Source: Streptomonospora nanhaiensis (GTDB taxonomy: Bacteria; Actinomycetota; Actinomycetes; Streptosporangiales; Streptosporangiaceae). From it: a DNA stretch of 64,000 bases. Positions 25,147 to 32,174 of the stretch are shown here, one piece after another (within the stretch, counting starts at the first letter, position 1; each line of letters begins with the position of its first letter). The position numbers were made by a program, and so were the translations under genes. Under the pieces are notes generated by a model that ran no database searches, was not told the origin of the DNA, and saw only the letters and a program-made list of their open reading frames with translations. The stretch spans positions 2,108,001-2,172,000 of the forward strand of contig NZ_JACCFO010000001.1 of assembly GCF_013410565.1 (NCBI RefSeq). The letters are read 5' to 3'.

Positions 25147-25252
25147 GCCCGGGGCCCGGCCGGCGGGGTGCGGGGGCGGGCCGCCGGTGCCGCCTCCGCA
25201 CCCCCGCCCGCGCCCGGGCCCCGCGCTGGTGAAACGGCTTAAGCTAGCCGGT

Positions 25253-25900
25253 ATGAACGACTGCTTGGTGTGGATCGACTGCGAGATGACGGGGCTCGAC
25301 CTCGAACACGACGCGCTGATCGAGGTGGCCTGTCTGATCACCGACGGCGATCTCAACCAGCTCGACGAAGGCGTCGACGTCGTGATCAAGCCCCCGCGGG
25401 CGGCCCTGGACCAGATGGGCGACTTCGTCACGCAGATGCACACCACCTCCGGGCTGCTCGACGCCCTGGACAACGGGGTGCCGCTGCAGGAGGCCGAGGA
25501 GCTGGTGCTGGAGCACATCAAGCGGTACGTGCCCGAGCCGAAGAAGGCGCCGCTGTGCGGCAACTCCATCGCCACCGACCGCCTCTTCCTGGCGCGCGAC
25601 ATGCCCCGGATCGACGAGCACCTGCACTACCGCATGGTGGACGTCTCCAGCATCAAGGAGCTGCTGCGCCGCTGGTACCCGCGCATCTACTTCGCCAGCC
25701 CGGAGAAGCACGGCGGCCACCGCGCGCTCGCCGACATCACCGAGAGCATCCGCGAGCTGCGCTACTACCGCGCGGCCGCCTTCGTGCCCCCGCCCGGCCC
25801 CGACAGCGCCAGCGCCCGGGCGATCGCCGCCGAGATCGTGGCGGGCGGCACGGGCCTGCCCGCCGCGGCGGACGCCAAGGACGCCGGGCCGGAAAACTGA
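25253..25900 (+). CDS. orn: Oligoribonuclease
   Basis: 3'-5' exonuclease that degrades RNA fragments of two to five bases, including pGpG from cyclic di-GMP breakdown. The 215 residues carry the DEDDh set: Asp and Glu in [11 protein letters not shown] (about 6-16), Asp in [15 protein letters not shown] (about 105), and the final His and Asp in [11 protein letters not shown] (about 163-168). The C-terminal 30 residues are an Ala-rich extension beyond the usual end near 180-185. TAAGCT ends eight bases before the ATG and no ribosome site is present, which suggests a leaderless message. Confidence 0.95.
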   Translation: MNDCLVWIDCEMTGLDLEHDALIEVACLITDGDLNQLDEGVDVVIKPPRAALDQMGDFVTQMHTTSGLLDALDNGVPLQEAEELVLEHIKRYVPEPKKAPLCGNSIATDRLFLARDMPRIDEHLHYRMVDVSSIKELLRRWYPRIYFASPEKHGGHRALADITESIRELRYYRAAAFVPPPGPDSASARAIAAEIVAGGTGLPAAADAKDAGPEN

Positions 25901-25923
25901 TCGGAGCACTCCCGCCGGTCCGC

Positions 25924-25929
25924 TAGAAT
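25924..25929 (+). promoter_or_regulatory. -10 element of the tRNA-His promoter
   Basis: TAGAAT, near-consensus, 46 bases before the mature tRNA. No good -35 box is seen at the expected distance; transcription would begin close to 25936. Confidence 0.5.
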
Positions 25930-25974
25930 CATTCCCGGACGCAGGGCCGGGCACTTGCCCGGTCGGCGACCATG

Positions 25975-26050
25975 GTGGGTGTAGCTCAGTTGGCAGAGCA
26001 CTTGGTTGTGGTCCAAGATGTCGGGGGTTCAAGTCCCCTCACTCACCCCA
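25975..26050 (+). tRNA. tRNA-His (GTG anticodon), CCA encoded
   Basis: Cloverleaf pairs fully. The acceptor GTGGGTG pairs with CACTCAC. The D-stem is GCTC/GAGC, the anticodon arm CTTGG-TTGTGGT-CCAAG has anticodon GTG, and the T-arm is GGGGG-TTCAAGT-CCCCT. The genome-encoded G at 25974 can be kept as G-1 opposite discriminator C73, the identity element of histidine tRNAs. CCA is encoded at 26048-26050. The 3' end overlaps the stop region of the antisense TetR gene by 12 bases. Confidence 0.97.
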
Positions 26051-26665
26051 GCTCCGAAGCCCCGCGCACGAATCCGTGCCGCGGGGCTTCCGCGTTCCCG
26101 GCCCCTCCGCTGCGCGAAGCGCGTCCAGGACCCGGGCCACCGTCCGATGGCGCAGGTCGTCGGACCACGCGCCGGCCACGGCGCCGTGGACGGTGGCGGT
26201 GAGCAGCGCCATGACCTCGTCGAGGCGGACGCCGGGCCGCACGGTGCCGGCGTCGCGCGCCGCCTCCAGGAACGCCCCGAACCTGTCGGTGAGCGCCCTC
26301 ACCTGTTCCCCCGGCTCCACGGACGTCCCCTCCTCGGCGAGGAGGCTCACCACGGTGCCGATGCGGGCCGAGCTTTCCACGAGGAAGCCGAAGTAGTCGA
26401 AGAGCGCGGTCGCGGGGTCGCCCTCGGCGGCGAGGGACTGCGCCCGGTCGACGAGCCGTGCCCTCAAATCCTTCATGATCGCCGCGAGGAGGTCGCGCTT
26501 GGTGGGGAAGTGGCGGAAGACCGTGCCGATGGCGACGCCCGCGCGGGCGGCGACCTCCTCGGTCGACGCGGCGTCCCCGTGCTCGGCGAACACCTCCTCG
26601 GCGGCGGCGAGGATGCGGGCGCGGTTGCGCCGGGCGTCGGCGCGCAGGGGCTTGTCGGGTGTCAT
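26039..26665 (-). CDS. TetR-family transcriptional regulator
   Basis: 208 residues. The N-terminal helix-turn-helix is clear (RARILAAAEEVFAEHG, STEEVAARAGVAIGTVFRHF, PTKRDLLAAIM; about 13-62), followed by a helical ligand domain. It is divergent from the SnoaL-like gene, with two matching palindromes between them, so it probably represses both itself and that gene. The last 18 or so residues (GTRKPRGTDSCAGLRSWGE) are encoded by the tRNA-His terminator and acceptor sequence in antisense and look like an added tail. The ATG at 26665 is preferred; six more codons upstream (26683) are possible but would reach into the operator region. Confidence 0.87.
   Translation of the reverse strand: MTPDKPLRADARRNRARILAAAEEVFAEHGDAASTEEVAARAGVAIGTVFRHFPTKRDLLAAIMKDLRARLVDRAQSLAAEGDPATALFDYFGFLVESSARIGTVVSLLAEEGTSVEPGEQVRALTDRFGAFLEAARDAGTVRPGVRLDEVMALLTATVHGAVAGAWSDDLRHRTVARVLDALRAAEGPGTRKPRGTDSCAGLRSWGE
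26056..26090 (+). terminator. Terminator of the tRNA-His gene
   Basis: GAAGCCCCGC pairs with GCGGGGCTTC (26056-26065 with 26081-26090), capped by GCACG/CGTGC with an AATC loop. It begins six bases after the tRNA and lies inside the 3' end of the antisense TetR reading frame. Confidence 0.7.
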
Positions 26666-26684
26666 GGGTCCACTCGTTGACAAA

Positions 26685-26725
26685 ATGAGTCGCGGCTCAT
26701 AATTTCAAAATGAGCCTCGGCTCAT
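26685..26725. promoter_or_regulatory. Two TetR operator palindromes
   Basis: ATGAGTCGCGGCTCAT (26685-26700) and ATGAGCCTCGGCTCAT (26710-26725) share ATGAG-N6-CTCAT arms and are both preceded by AAA. Their 25-bp spacing puts them on nearly the same helix face. They fill the 86-bp gap between the divergent TetR and SnoaL-like genes. Confidence 0.75.
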
Positions 26726-26751
26726 CTTATCTCCTTTGAAGGGACGCCCCC

Positions 26752-27156
26752 ATGTCCGAGCAGAGCCCGCGCGACCTTTTCGCCCGCTTCCAGCGCAACG
26801 CACTCGCCGGACGCCCCGGCTTCGACGCGGAGATGCTGGCCCCCGACGTCGTCGTGGAGCAGCCGTTCGCTCCCCCCGCCAACCGCCGGACCGAGGGCCG
26901 CGACAACGTTGTGGCCATGACGCGGGCCGGCCGCGAGGCCCTGCCCGTGGTGTTCGAGGGGTTCAGTGAGGTGGAAATCCACGAGACCGCCGACCCCGAG
27001 GTGATCATCGCCGAGTACCGGTTGACGGCCACGGTCCCACGGACCGGCACCCGGGCGCGAGGCGCGTTCGTGGTGGTGCTGCGGGCCGCCAACGGGCGCA
27101 TCGCGCACTGGCGCGAGTACCAGGACACGGCCGCTTTCGCCGCGGCCCTGGCCTGA
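26752..27156 (+). CDS. SnoaL-like / NTF2-fold protein
   Basis: 134 residues with the alpha-plus-beta cone pattern of the SnoaL-like group: an N-terminal helix (RDLFARFQRNALAG), the LAPDVVVEQPFAPP strand, FSEVEIHETADPEVIIAEYRL, and a closing IAHWREYQDTAAFAAAL. Members act as small-molecule isomerases or hydrolases or just bind ligands; no catalytic set can be named. It is probably controlled by the divergent TetR regulator. GAAGGGA before the ATG supports the start. Confidence 0.75.
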   Translation: MSEQSPRDLFARFQRNALAGRPGFDAEMLAPDVVVEQPFAPPANRRTEGRDNVVAMTRAGREALPVVFEGFSEVEIHETADPEVIIAEYRLTATVPRTGTRARGAFVVVLRAANGRIAHWREYQDTAAFAAALA

Positions 27157-27479
27157 GCCGCCCCTGACCGCCCGCGCTTGCCGCGCTGCCGCACCTGCCG
27201 CAGGCGCCCATAATCCGCGCGGCGGATGTGTAGCGGCGGCTCAGCGCGGGGATTTCCCCCCTACCACCGGGCGGAGCGCGCGGACGGGGGGACCCGGCAA
27301 CCGCAACAGAGGCTTTTCCACAGCGTGTTCTTTCCGCCACCGGGCGCTGATCGGAATTGGCTACTATACAAATCCCTGGTGATTTTCCGCCGAACCGCGC
27401 CCGCCCCGGCGCCCCACGCGTCGCCTGAGCCCTGCCCTGACCCGCACGTCCGTCCGGCCAACCGCCGAGGGGAGCCCGC
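27157..27479. other. Leader region of the Tad locus
   Basis: 323 bp without a gene. The stretch TTGGCTACTATACAAATC (27357-27374) is AT-rich for this genome and contains TACTAT and TATACA, good -10 candidates for the pilus locus, about 110 bp before its first gene. No clear terminator is seen for the preceding gene. Confidence 0.4.
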
Positions 27480-28862
27480 ATGGCCGCCACTCGCACCGCC
27501 TCGGCCAGCACGGTGGCACTGCTGGCCGACATTCCCGGTACCGGCCACCTCGGCCCGGTGCGCGCGCCGCGCTTTCCCGTCGTCGGCGATCCCCGCGAGG
27601 GCTGCCTGCCGCTGCTCGACTTCGCCGCCGCCGAGATCTCCCAGGGCCGCAAGATCGTGGCCGTGTACCCGAGCTGGCGCGCGGAGCCCGCCGAACGCGC
27701 CATCGGATTCGTGCGCGCGGCGCTGCTCACCGACCACATCGCCGGCGTTCCCGTCGAACTCGCGCCGCTGCCCCTCTCCCTTGTCACCGATCAGCTCGCC
27801 TACCTCGCGCCCCACCTCCCGGCAGGGCTGGTGGCGGCGCTGGCCCGCGAACTCCCGCGCCGCGTGCTGGCGGGCGCCTGGCTGCGCACCCTCGGCTCCT
27901 TCGCCGACCTCCCCACCTCGCTGGGCCGCCACCTCGCCTCCTACGCGCCGGGCACGTCCTTCCTGGCCTACTGCTCGCCCTGGCCGCAGGTCGACCGCTT
28001 CCACCGGGGCGAACCCGAACCCCCGCCGATGGTCCCCGACTCCCCGGTGGGCATCCTGTCCGCACCCTCGGGCCACGCCGCCGCCGACATCGTCGCCGAC
28101 CACCTCGCCCCGCTGCTGCGGCCCAGCCAGACCGCCTCCGCGCCCGCCCAGCCCCTGGCCACCCGCTACTGGAAGTCCCACCACCTGGTGGAGTTCGCCG
28201 TCTTCAGCGTGCACCCGCAGGCACTGAGCCGGGCCGTCGAGGCCGTGGCCACCACCCCCTGCACCTGGTGCGGCGAACCCGTGGCCGTGCGGCGCTGCCC
28301 CTTCTGCGCGGCCGCCAACACCCCGCCGCCGCGCGTGCGCCCGCGCCGCTCGGCCGCGCGTTCCGGCACCCCCACCGACCCCGCCTTCGCCTCCCCCGCG
28401 CCGCCGTTCCCCGAGCGGCCGCACCCCGCCGAGCCCGCGCCCCCGGCTCCGGTCATGACCGTCCCCCGGCCGCGCCAGGAGCCCGCCGCGCCCGTCACGG
28501 CCGCCGCGCTCGCGTCGCAACCGGCGCCGGCGCCGGACACATCACCGGATCCGGATGCGGGTTGGCGTGCCACGCCGGGTCGGCGTGCGGGTTCGGGGCC
28601 GGAGCGGAACCCGGTACCGGCGCCCGTACCGGCGTCCGACGGCGAGCCCGACGGCCCCGCCGCTCCCGACGCGGACACACCCGCGCCCGCCGCAGCCGCG
28701 CCGCCCCCGCCGACCGCGTCTCGGCCCGGTCCGGCGCCCACCGCACCCCCGGCCCGGGCACCGCGGCCCGTCGCGGTCTTCCACGAACCCCCCGCATCGC
28801 TGCCTGTCGCGCCGAACGGCCGCCGTCCCGGCCACCCGCTGCGCGCGCCCACGAACAACTGA
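27480..28862 (+). CDS. Tad-locus zinc-ribbon protein, copy 1 (function unknown)
   Basis: 460 residues. An N-terminal domain of about 250 residues (STVALLADIPGTGHLGPVRA, GRKIVAVYPSWRAEPAERAI, LSLVTDQLAYLAPHLPAG, TRYWKSHHLVEFAVFSVHP) is followed by a four-cysteine zinc-ribbon motif CTWCGEP-VAVRR-CPFC (about 260-276) and a disordered Pro/Ala-rich tail. It has no signal peptide or membrane segment, so it is cytoplasmic. A longer paralogue is encoded 527 bp downstream, and both precede the pilus genes on the same strand. I do not know the family; a regulatory or assembly role for the pilus is inferred from position. GAGGGGAG supports the ATG. Confidence 0.75.
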   Translation: MAATRTASASTVALLADIPGTGHLGPVRAPRFPVVGDPREGCLPLLDFAAAEISQGRKIVAVYPSWRAEPAERAIGFVRAALLTDHIAGVPVELAPLPLSLVTDQLAYLAPHLPAGLVAALARELPRRVLAGAWLRTLGSFADLPTSLGRHLASYAPGTSFLAYCSPWPQVDRFHRGEPEPPPMVPDSPVGILSAPSGHAAADIVADHLAPLLRPSQTASAPAQPLATRYWKSHHLVEFAVFSVHPQALSRAVEAVATTPCTWCGEPVAVRRCPFCAAANTPPPRVRPRRSAARSGTPTDPAFASPAPPFPERPHPAEPAPPAPVMTVPRPRQEPAAPVTAAALASQPAPAPDTSPDPDAGWRATPGRRAGSGPERNPVPAPVPASDGEPDGPAAPDADTPAPAAAAPPPPTASRPGPAPTAPPARAPRPVAVFHEPPASLPVAPNGRRPGHPLRAPTNN

Positions 28863-29389
28863 AAACAGAGCCCATCGACCGAATCTCCGCGGTGCCAATC
28901 CCGCCCTTCGGACACACCGACTTCGAAAGCGCCACCATCGGAAGCGCCGACTTCGGACACCGCGGAGAACCCGACGCGAAACGACGACGGATAGATGAAT
29001 ACAGAACAAAGAACGGTGCGCCGACCGGGAATTCAGCGGCCGTCCACAATCGGTGTGCGAATCGGCCCGCGAATCTGCGCGCCGCCGCACCCCGCCGCTC
29101 CGGCGCGGTGCCTCCCACCGAGGCCGTGACCGGTATCGGCGGCGCCGCAGGGGTTTCCGCTCGTCGGCGCCTTCGGCCGGCGGCCCCGCTCGTTCCCGTG
29201 AGCCCCGGCACACGCACCGCCGCACAGGAGACCCGACTCTAACCCCACTGATCAGCGGCGCCCCGTTACCATATGCCGGGACAGTGCCAACCCGCCCCTA
29301 TCACCGCGCCTGTCGACAAGCCGTTGACACGCCTGCCGACAAAAGTCGAAAACGGCCAGATCAAGCCCGCGACCCCGGGAGCTTGCCCC
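28863..29389. other. Intergenic region between the two zinc-ribbon genes
   Basis: About 527 bp with no convincing gene in either strand. It is less GC-rich near 28890-29040 and contains short direct repeats (GACTTCG, GGAAGCGCC, TTCGGACAC at 28905-28963). TTGACA occurs at 29324-29329 without a good -10. It may be a remnant or a control region of the second copy. Confidence 0.4.
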
Positions 29390-31267
29390 GTGACCTCCGA
29401 CCACCCCAGGCCCTCAAGCGTCGTCGCGCTGCTCGCCGACATCCCCACCACGGGGCACCTCGGCGGGGTCCAGGCGCAGCGCTTCGCCCTGGACGGTCAC
29501 GACCTGGCCGGTCAGGCGGGGGCGTTCGTGGAGTTCGCCCGCTACCACACGGCCCAGGGGGCCAAGGTGGTGGCGCTCTATCCGCGCTGGCGCGGCGAGC
29601 CCGCGCGGCGCGCGGTCGCCTTCGCGCGCGGCGCGCTGCTGTCCGACTCCGTCGCGGCGGTGGGCATGGACCTCTCGCCGCTGGCGCTCTCGCTGATCGC
29701 CGACCAGCTCGCCTACCTGTCGCCCTACCTGCCGCCGGGCATGATCGCCGGCCTGGCCGACGAACTCCCGCGGCACACCCTGGCGGGAGGCTGGCTGCGC
29801 AACGTCGCCAACCTCGCCACCATCCCGATCTCGGTGCGCCAGCACCTGGGCTCGTTCGCGCCGGGGGTCACCTACCTCGCGGTGTGCTCGCCGGCGCCCC
29901 AGGTCAGCCGTGTGAACAAGGCCGATCCCGCCTCCGTCGTGCCGTTCCGCCCGCAGGAGCCGGTGCAGGTCCTGCACTCCTGCGGCGACAACGTCGACCC
30001 CTCCCCCTTCGAGGAGCAGTTCCTGCCCGCCATGCGGGCGGTCGCGGTGCGGCGGCTGCCGCCGCAGCCTCTGGGGTCGCTGTACTGGGGCTCGGCCAAG
30101 TACGTGGAGTTCGTGGCGTTCAGCGCCCACCCGCGCGCCCTCACCGATCCCGCCCGCTCGGTGCGGCCCACCACCTGCTCCTGGTGCGGCGAACCCGCCG
30201 TCGGACCCGCGTGCCGGTTCTGCGGTGCCGCGGCGGGCACCGCGTCCTCCGGGCGCACCCGGCCGCCGCAGGCGCCCGCGCAGCCCTCCCCGGGCGCGCC
30301 CGCGCCCGTCGCCGCGCCGCACACCGCGCCCACCCGCCCGCCCCACCCGGCCGCCCCGCACCGGCCCCAGGGCCCGGCACCGGCACCGGCACCGGCACCG
30401 GCACCGGCACACCATCCCGTGCCCGGGCACCACCCGGCGCCCTACCCCGTGCCCGGTCCGCCGCCCGCCACCGGCCCGGACCGGCCCCACCGCCCGCCGA
30501 CATCGCCCCACCACCAGCCGGCGCCCCCGCACACGCCCTCCGCCCCTCCCGCAGGGCCCCACCACCCGCCGGCGGCGCCCTACCCGGGCGGCGGCGCGCC
30601 CCCGCCCGGCGGTCCCGCCGCGCCGCAGCGGCCGCGTCCGCGCTACGCGGAGCCGATCGAGGACGAGGACCTGCCTGTCCCGCAGGAACTGCCGCCGCTG
30701 AACGAGGATTCCGCGGACCCCGCCCGACCGCACGGTCCCTCGGCCTTCGCGCCGCCCGCCCCCGCCGTTCCCGGTGCGGGTCCCACCGGCACCGCGCCCA
30801 CCGGCCCCGCCCCCACAGCGCCGCCCGCATCCGGCCCCGCCGGCGGGGAGTCCGGCGACGCCGGGCCCATCGATCCCCGGTCCGCCGCGCCCGGGCCCGC
30901 GGACACCGGCCCCTCACCCACGGCGCCCTCCGACTCCGCGCCGCCCGGCTACCGGCTGCAGTCGGCGCCGCACGCGGCGTCGCTCCCGGTCTCGGCGCTG
31001 CCGCACGTACGCCGCCGCGGCGGTGCCGTCACCGGCGCCGACACCGGCCCCCGCGCCGCGGCCCTCGGGGCGCCCGCGGCGGCGCGGTCCTCGGCCGCCG
31101 CGTCCTCCTCGGTGTCCGGCCATTCGCCCGCGGGTCCGTCCACGGGCCCGTCAACGGGTTCGTCCGCCCATCCGGCCTCGGTCCCGTCTGAGGCCCTGTC
31201 CGCGGACGCCTTCGGCGACGACCACGACCGGGCACACGACCTCTCCATCCCCCGCGCCCCCCAATGA
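29390..31267 (+). CDS. Tad-locus zinc-ribbon protein, copy 2 (function unknown)
   Basis: 625 residues from the GTG at 29390. The N-terminal domain closely follows copy 1: SSVVALLADIPTTGHLGGVQ, KVVALYPRWRGEPARRAVAF, LIADQLAYLSPYLPPG, SLYWGSAKYVEFVAFSAHPR. The zinc ribbon CSWCGEP-AVGPA-CRFC (about 263-279) also matches. The tail is far longer (about 345 residues) and made of Pro, Ala, Gly, His and Ser, with a short acidic island (EPIEDEDLPVPQELPPLNED). CpaB starts 79 bp downstream, so this gene is probably in the pilus transcription unit. GGGAG about nine bases before the GTG supports the start. Confidence 0.75.
   Translation: MTSDHPRPSSVVALLADIPTTGHLGGVQAQRFALDGHDLAGQAGAFVEFARYHTAQGAKVVALYPRWRGEPARRAVAFARGALLSDSVAAVGMDLSPLALSLIADQLAYLSPYLPPGMIAGLADELPRHTLAGGWLRNVANLATIPISVRQHLGSFAPGVTYLAVCSPAPQVSRVNKADPASVVPFRPQEPVQVLHSCGDNVDPSPFEEQFLPAMRAVAVRRLPPQPLGSLYWGSAKYVEFVAFSAHPRALTDPARSVRPTTCSWCGEPAVGPACRFCGAAAGTASSGRTRPPQAPAQPSPGAPAPVAAPHTAPTRPPHPAAPHRPQGPAPAPAPAPAPAHHPVPGHHPAPYPVPGPPPATGPDRPHRPPTSPHHQPAPPHTPSAPPAGPHHPPAAPYPGGGAPPPGGPAAPQRPRPRYAEPIEDEDLPVPQELPPLNEDSADPARPHGPSAFAPPAPAVPGAGPTGTAPTGPAPTAPPASGPAGGESGDAGPIDPRSAAPGPADTGPSPTAPSDSAPPGYRLQSAPHAASLPVSALPHVRRRGGAVTGADTGPRAAALGAPAAARSSAAASSSVSGHSPAGPSTGPSTGSSAHPASVPSEALSADAFGDDHDRAHDLSIPRAPQ
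30373..30410 (+). repeat. Hexanucleotide repeat coding Pro-Ala
   Basis: Six tandem CCGGCA units inside the tail of the second zinc-ribbon gene encode alternating Pro-Ala. Slippage by whole units would change tail length but not frame. Confidence 0.75.
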
Positions 31268-31346
31268 GCGCCGCCCGGCAGCCCCGCCCCGGCGCCGTCC
31301 ACCCCAGCGGCCCAGTGGCCCCCCGTCCGTCTAGAAATGGAGCGCC

Positions 31347-32174
31347 ATGAACCCTCGTCAACGGCGCGGCGTTCTGCTCATGATCATCGCCACCATCGGC
31401 GGTGTGGCCGTGTTCCTCACGGTGGTGTCGTATGTGGGCACGCTCAACAACGAACTGGGCAGCTACCGCACGGCGCTGCGGCTGACCCAGGACGTCCAGC
31501 CCTACGAGCAGATCACCCCGGACATGCTGGAGGAGTACGAGGTCCCGGCGCGGTTCTTCGACGCCGACACCTTCATCGGCGACTTCAGCGAGATCAGCGA
31601 GGAGGTCGGACGGCTCCCGGTGGCCTCCAGCGCGCTGCAGGAGGGTGAGCTGCTGCAGCGCAGCATGGTGATCCCGGCCCCCGACCTTGAGGAGGGCGAG
31701 CGCGAGATCGCGATCATGGTCGACGCCGAGACCGGTGTGGCCGGCAAGGTGGTGCGCCAGTCGCGGGTGGACGTCTACGCCGCGTTCAACCCGGGCGAGG
31801 GGCAGGCGCAGGCGTGCGCGTACCGGGTGCTGACCAACATCGAGATCCTCGACATCGGCGACATCGGGTCCTCCATCGACGAGACCACGGGCGACACCAA
31901 CAGCGTCGTGCCCGTCACCTTCCGCCTCACCCCCGAGCAGGCGCTCAACCTCACCTATGCCGAGGCGTTCGCCACCAGCCTGCGGCTGGCGGCGGTCAGC
32001 CCGCAGGGGTCGGGCGACCCCGGCAACCTGGAGTTCTGCACCGAGGACCAACTGGAGCTGATCGAGGAGCAGGCCGACGACGCCGAGGCCGGCGGCTCGG
32101 TCGCGCCCGGCGCCACCGAGCCCTCCGCCGGAGCCGAGGAGTCCCCCGCGGCCGAGCAGCCCGAGGGCGAGTGA
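31347..32174 (+). CDS. cpaB: Flp pilus assembly protein CpaB (RcpC)
   Basis: 275 residues: one N-terminal membrane segment (about 8-30), then the SAF-like domain of CpaB/RcpC (LTQDVQPYEQITPDMLEEYE, VPARFFD, ALQEGELLQRSMVIPA, REIAIMVDAETGVAGKVVRQ, SRVDVYAAF). In Gram-negatives RcpC works with the secretin; with no outer membrane here it presumably acts at the wall side of the assembly platform. The C-terminus is acidic and Ser/Ala-rich. The stop overlaps the start of the next gene (ATGA), showing coupling. Confidence 0.85.
   Translation: MNPRQRRGVLLMIIATIGGVAVFLTVVSYVGTLNNELGSYRTALRLTQDVQPYEQITPDMLEEYEVPARFFDADTFIGDFSEISEEVGRLPVASSALQEGELLQRSMVIPAPDLEEGEREIAIMVDAETGVAGKVVRQSRVDVYAAFNPGEGQAQACAYRVLTNIEILDIGDIGSSIDETTGDTNSVVPVTFRLTPEQALNLTYAEAFATSLRLAAVSPQGSGDPGNLEFCTEDQLELIEEQADDAEAGGSVAPGATEPSAGAEESPAAEQPEGE

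Noticed and set aside
28268-29242. Possible gene between the two zinc-ribbon genes
   Set aside because: The frame is Arg/Ala-rich shadow sequence of the first gene's tail and continues into the spacer without start signal or domain.
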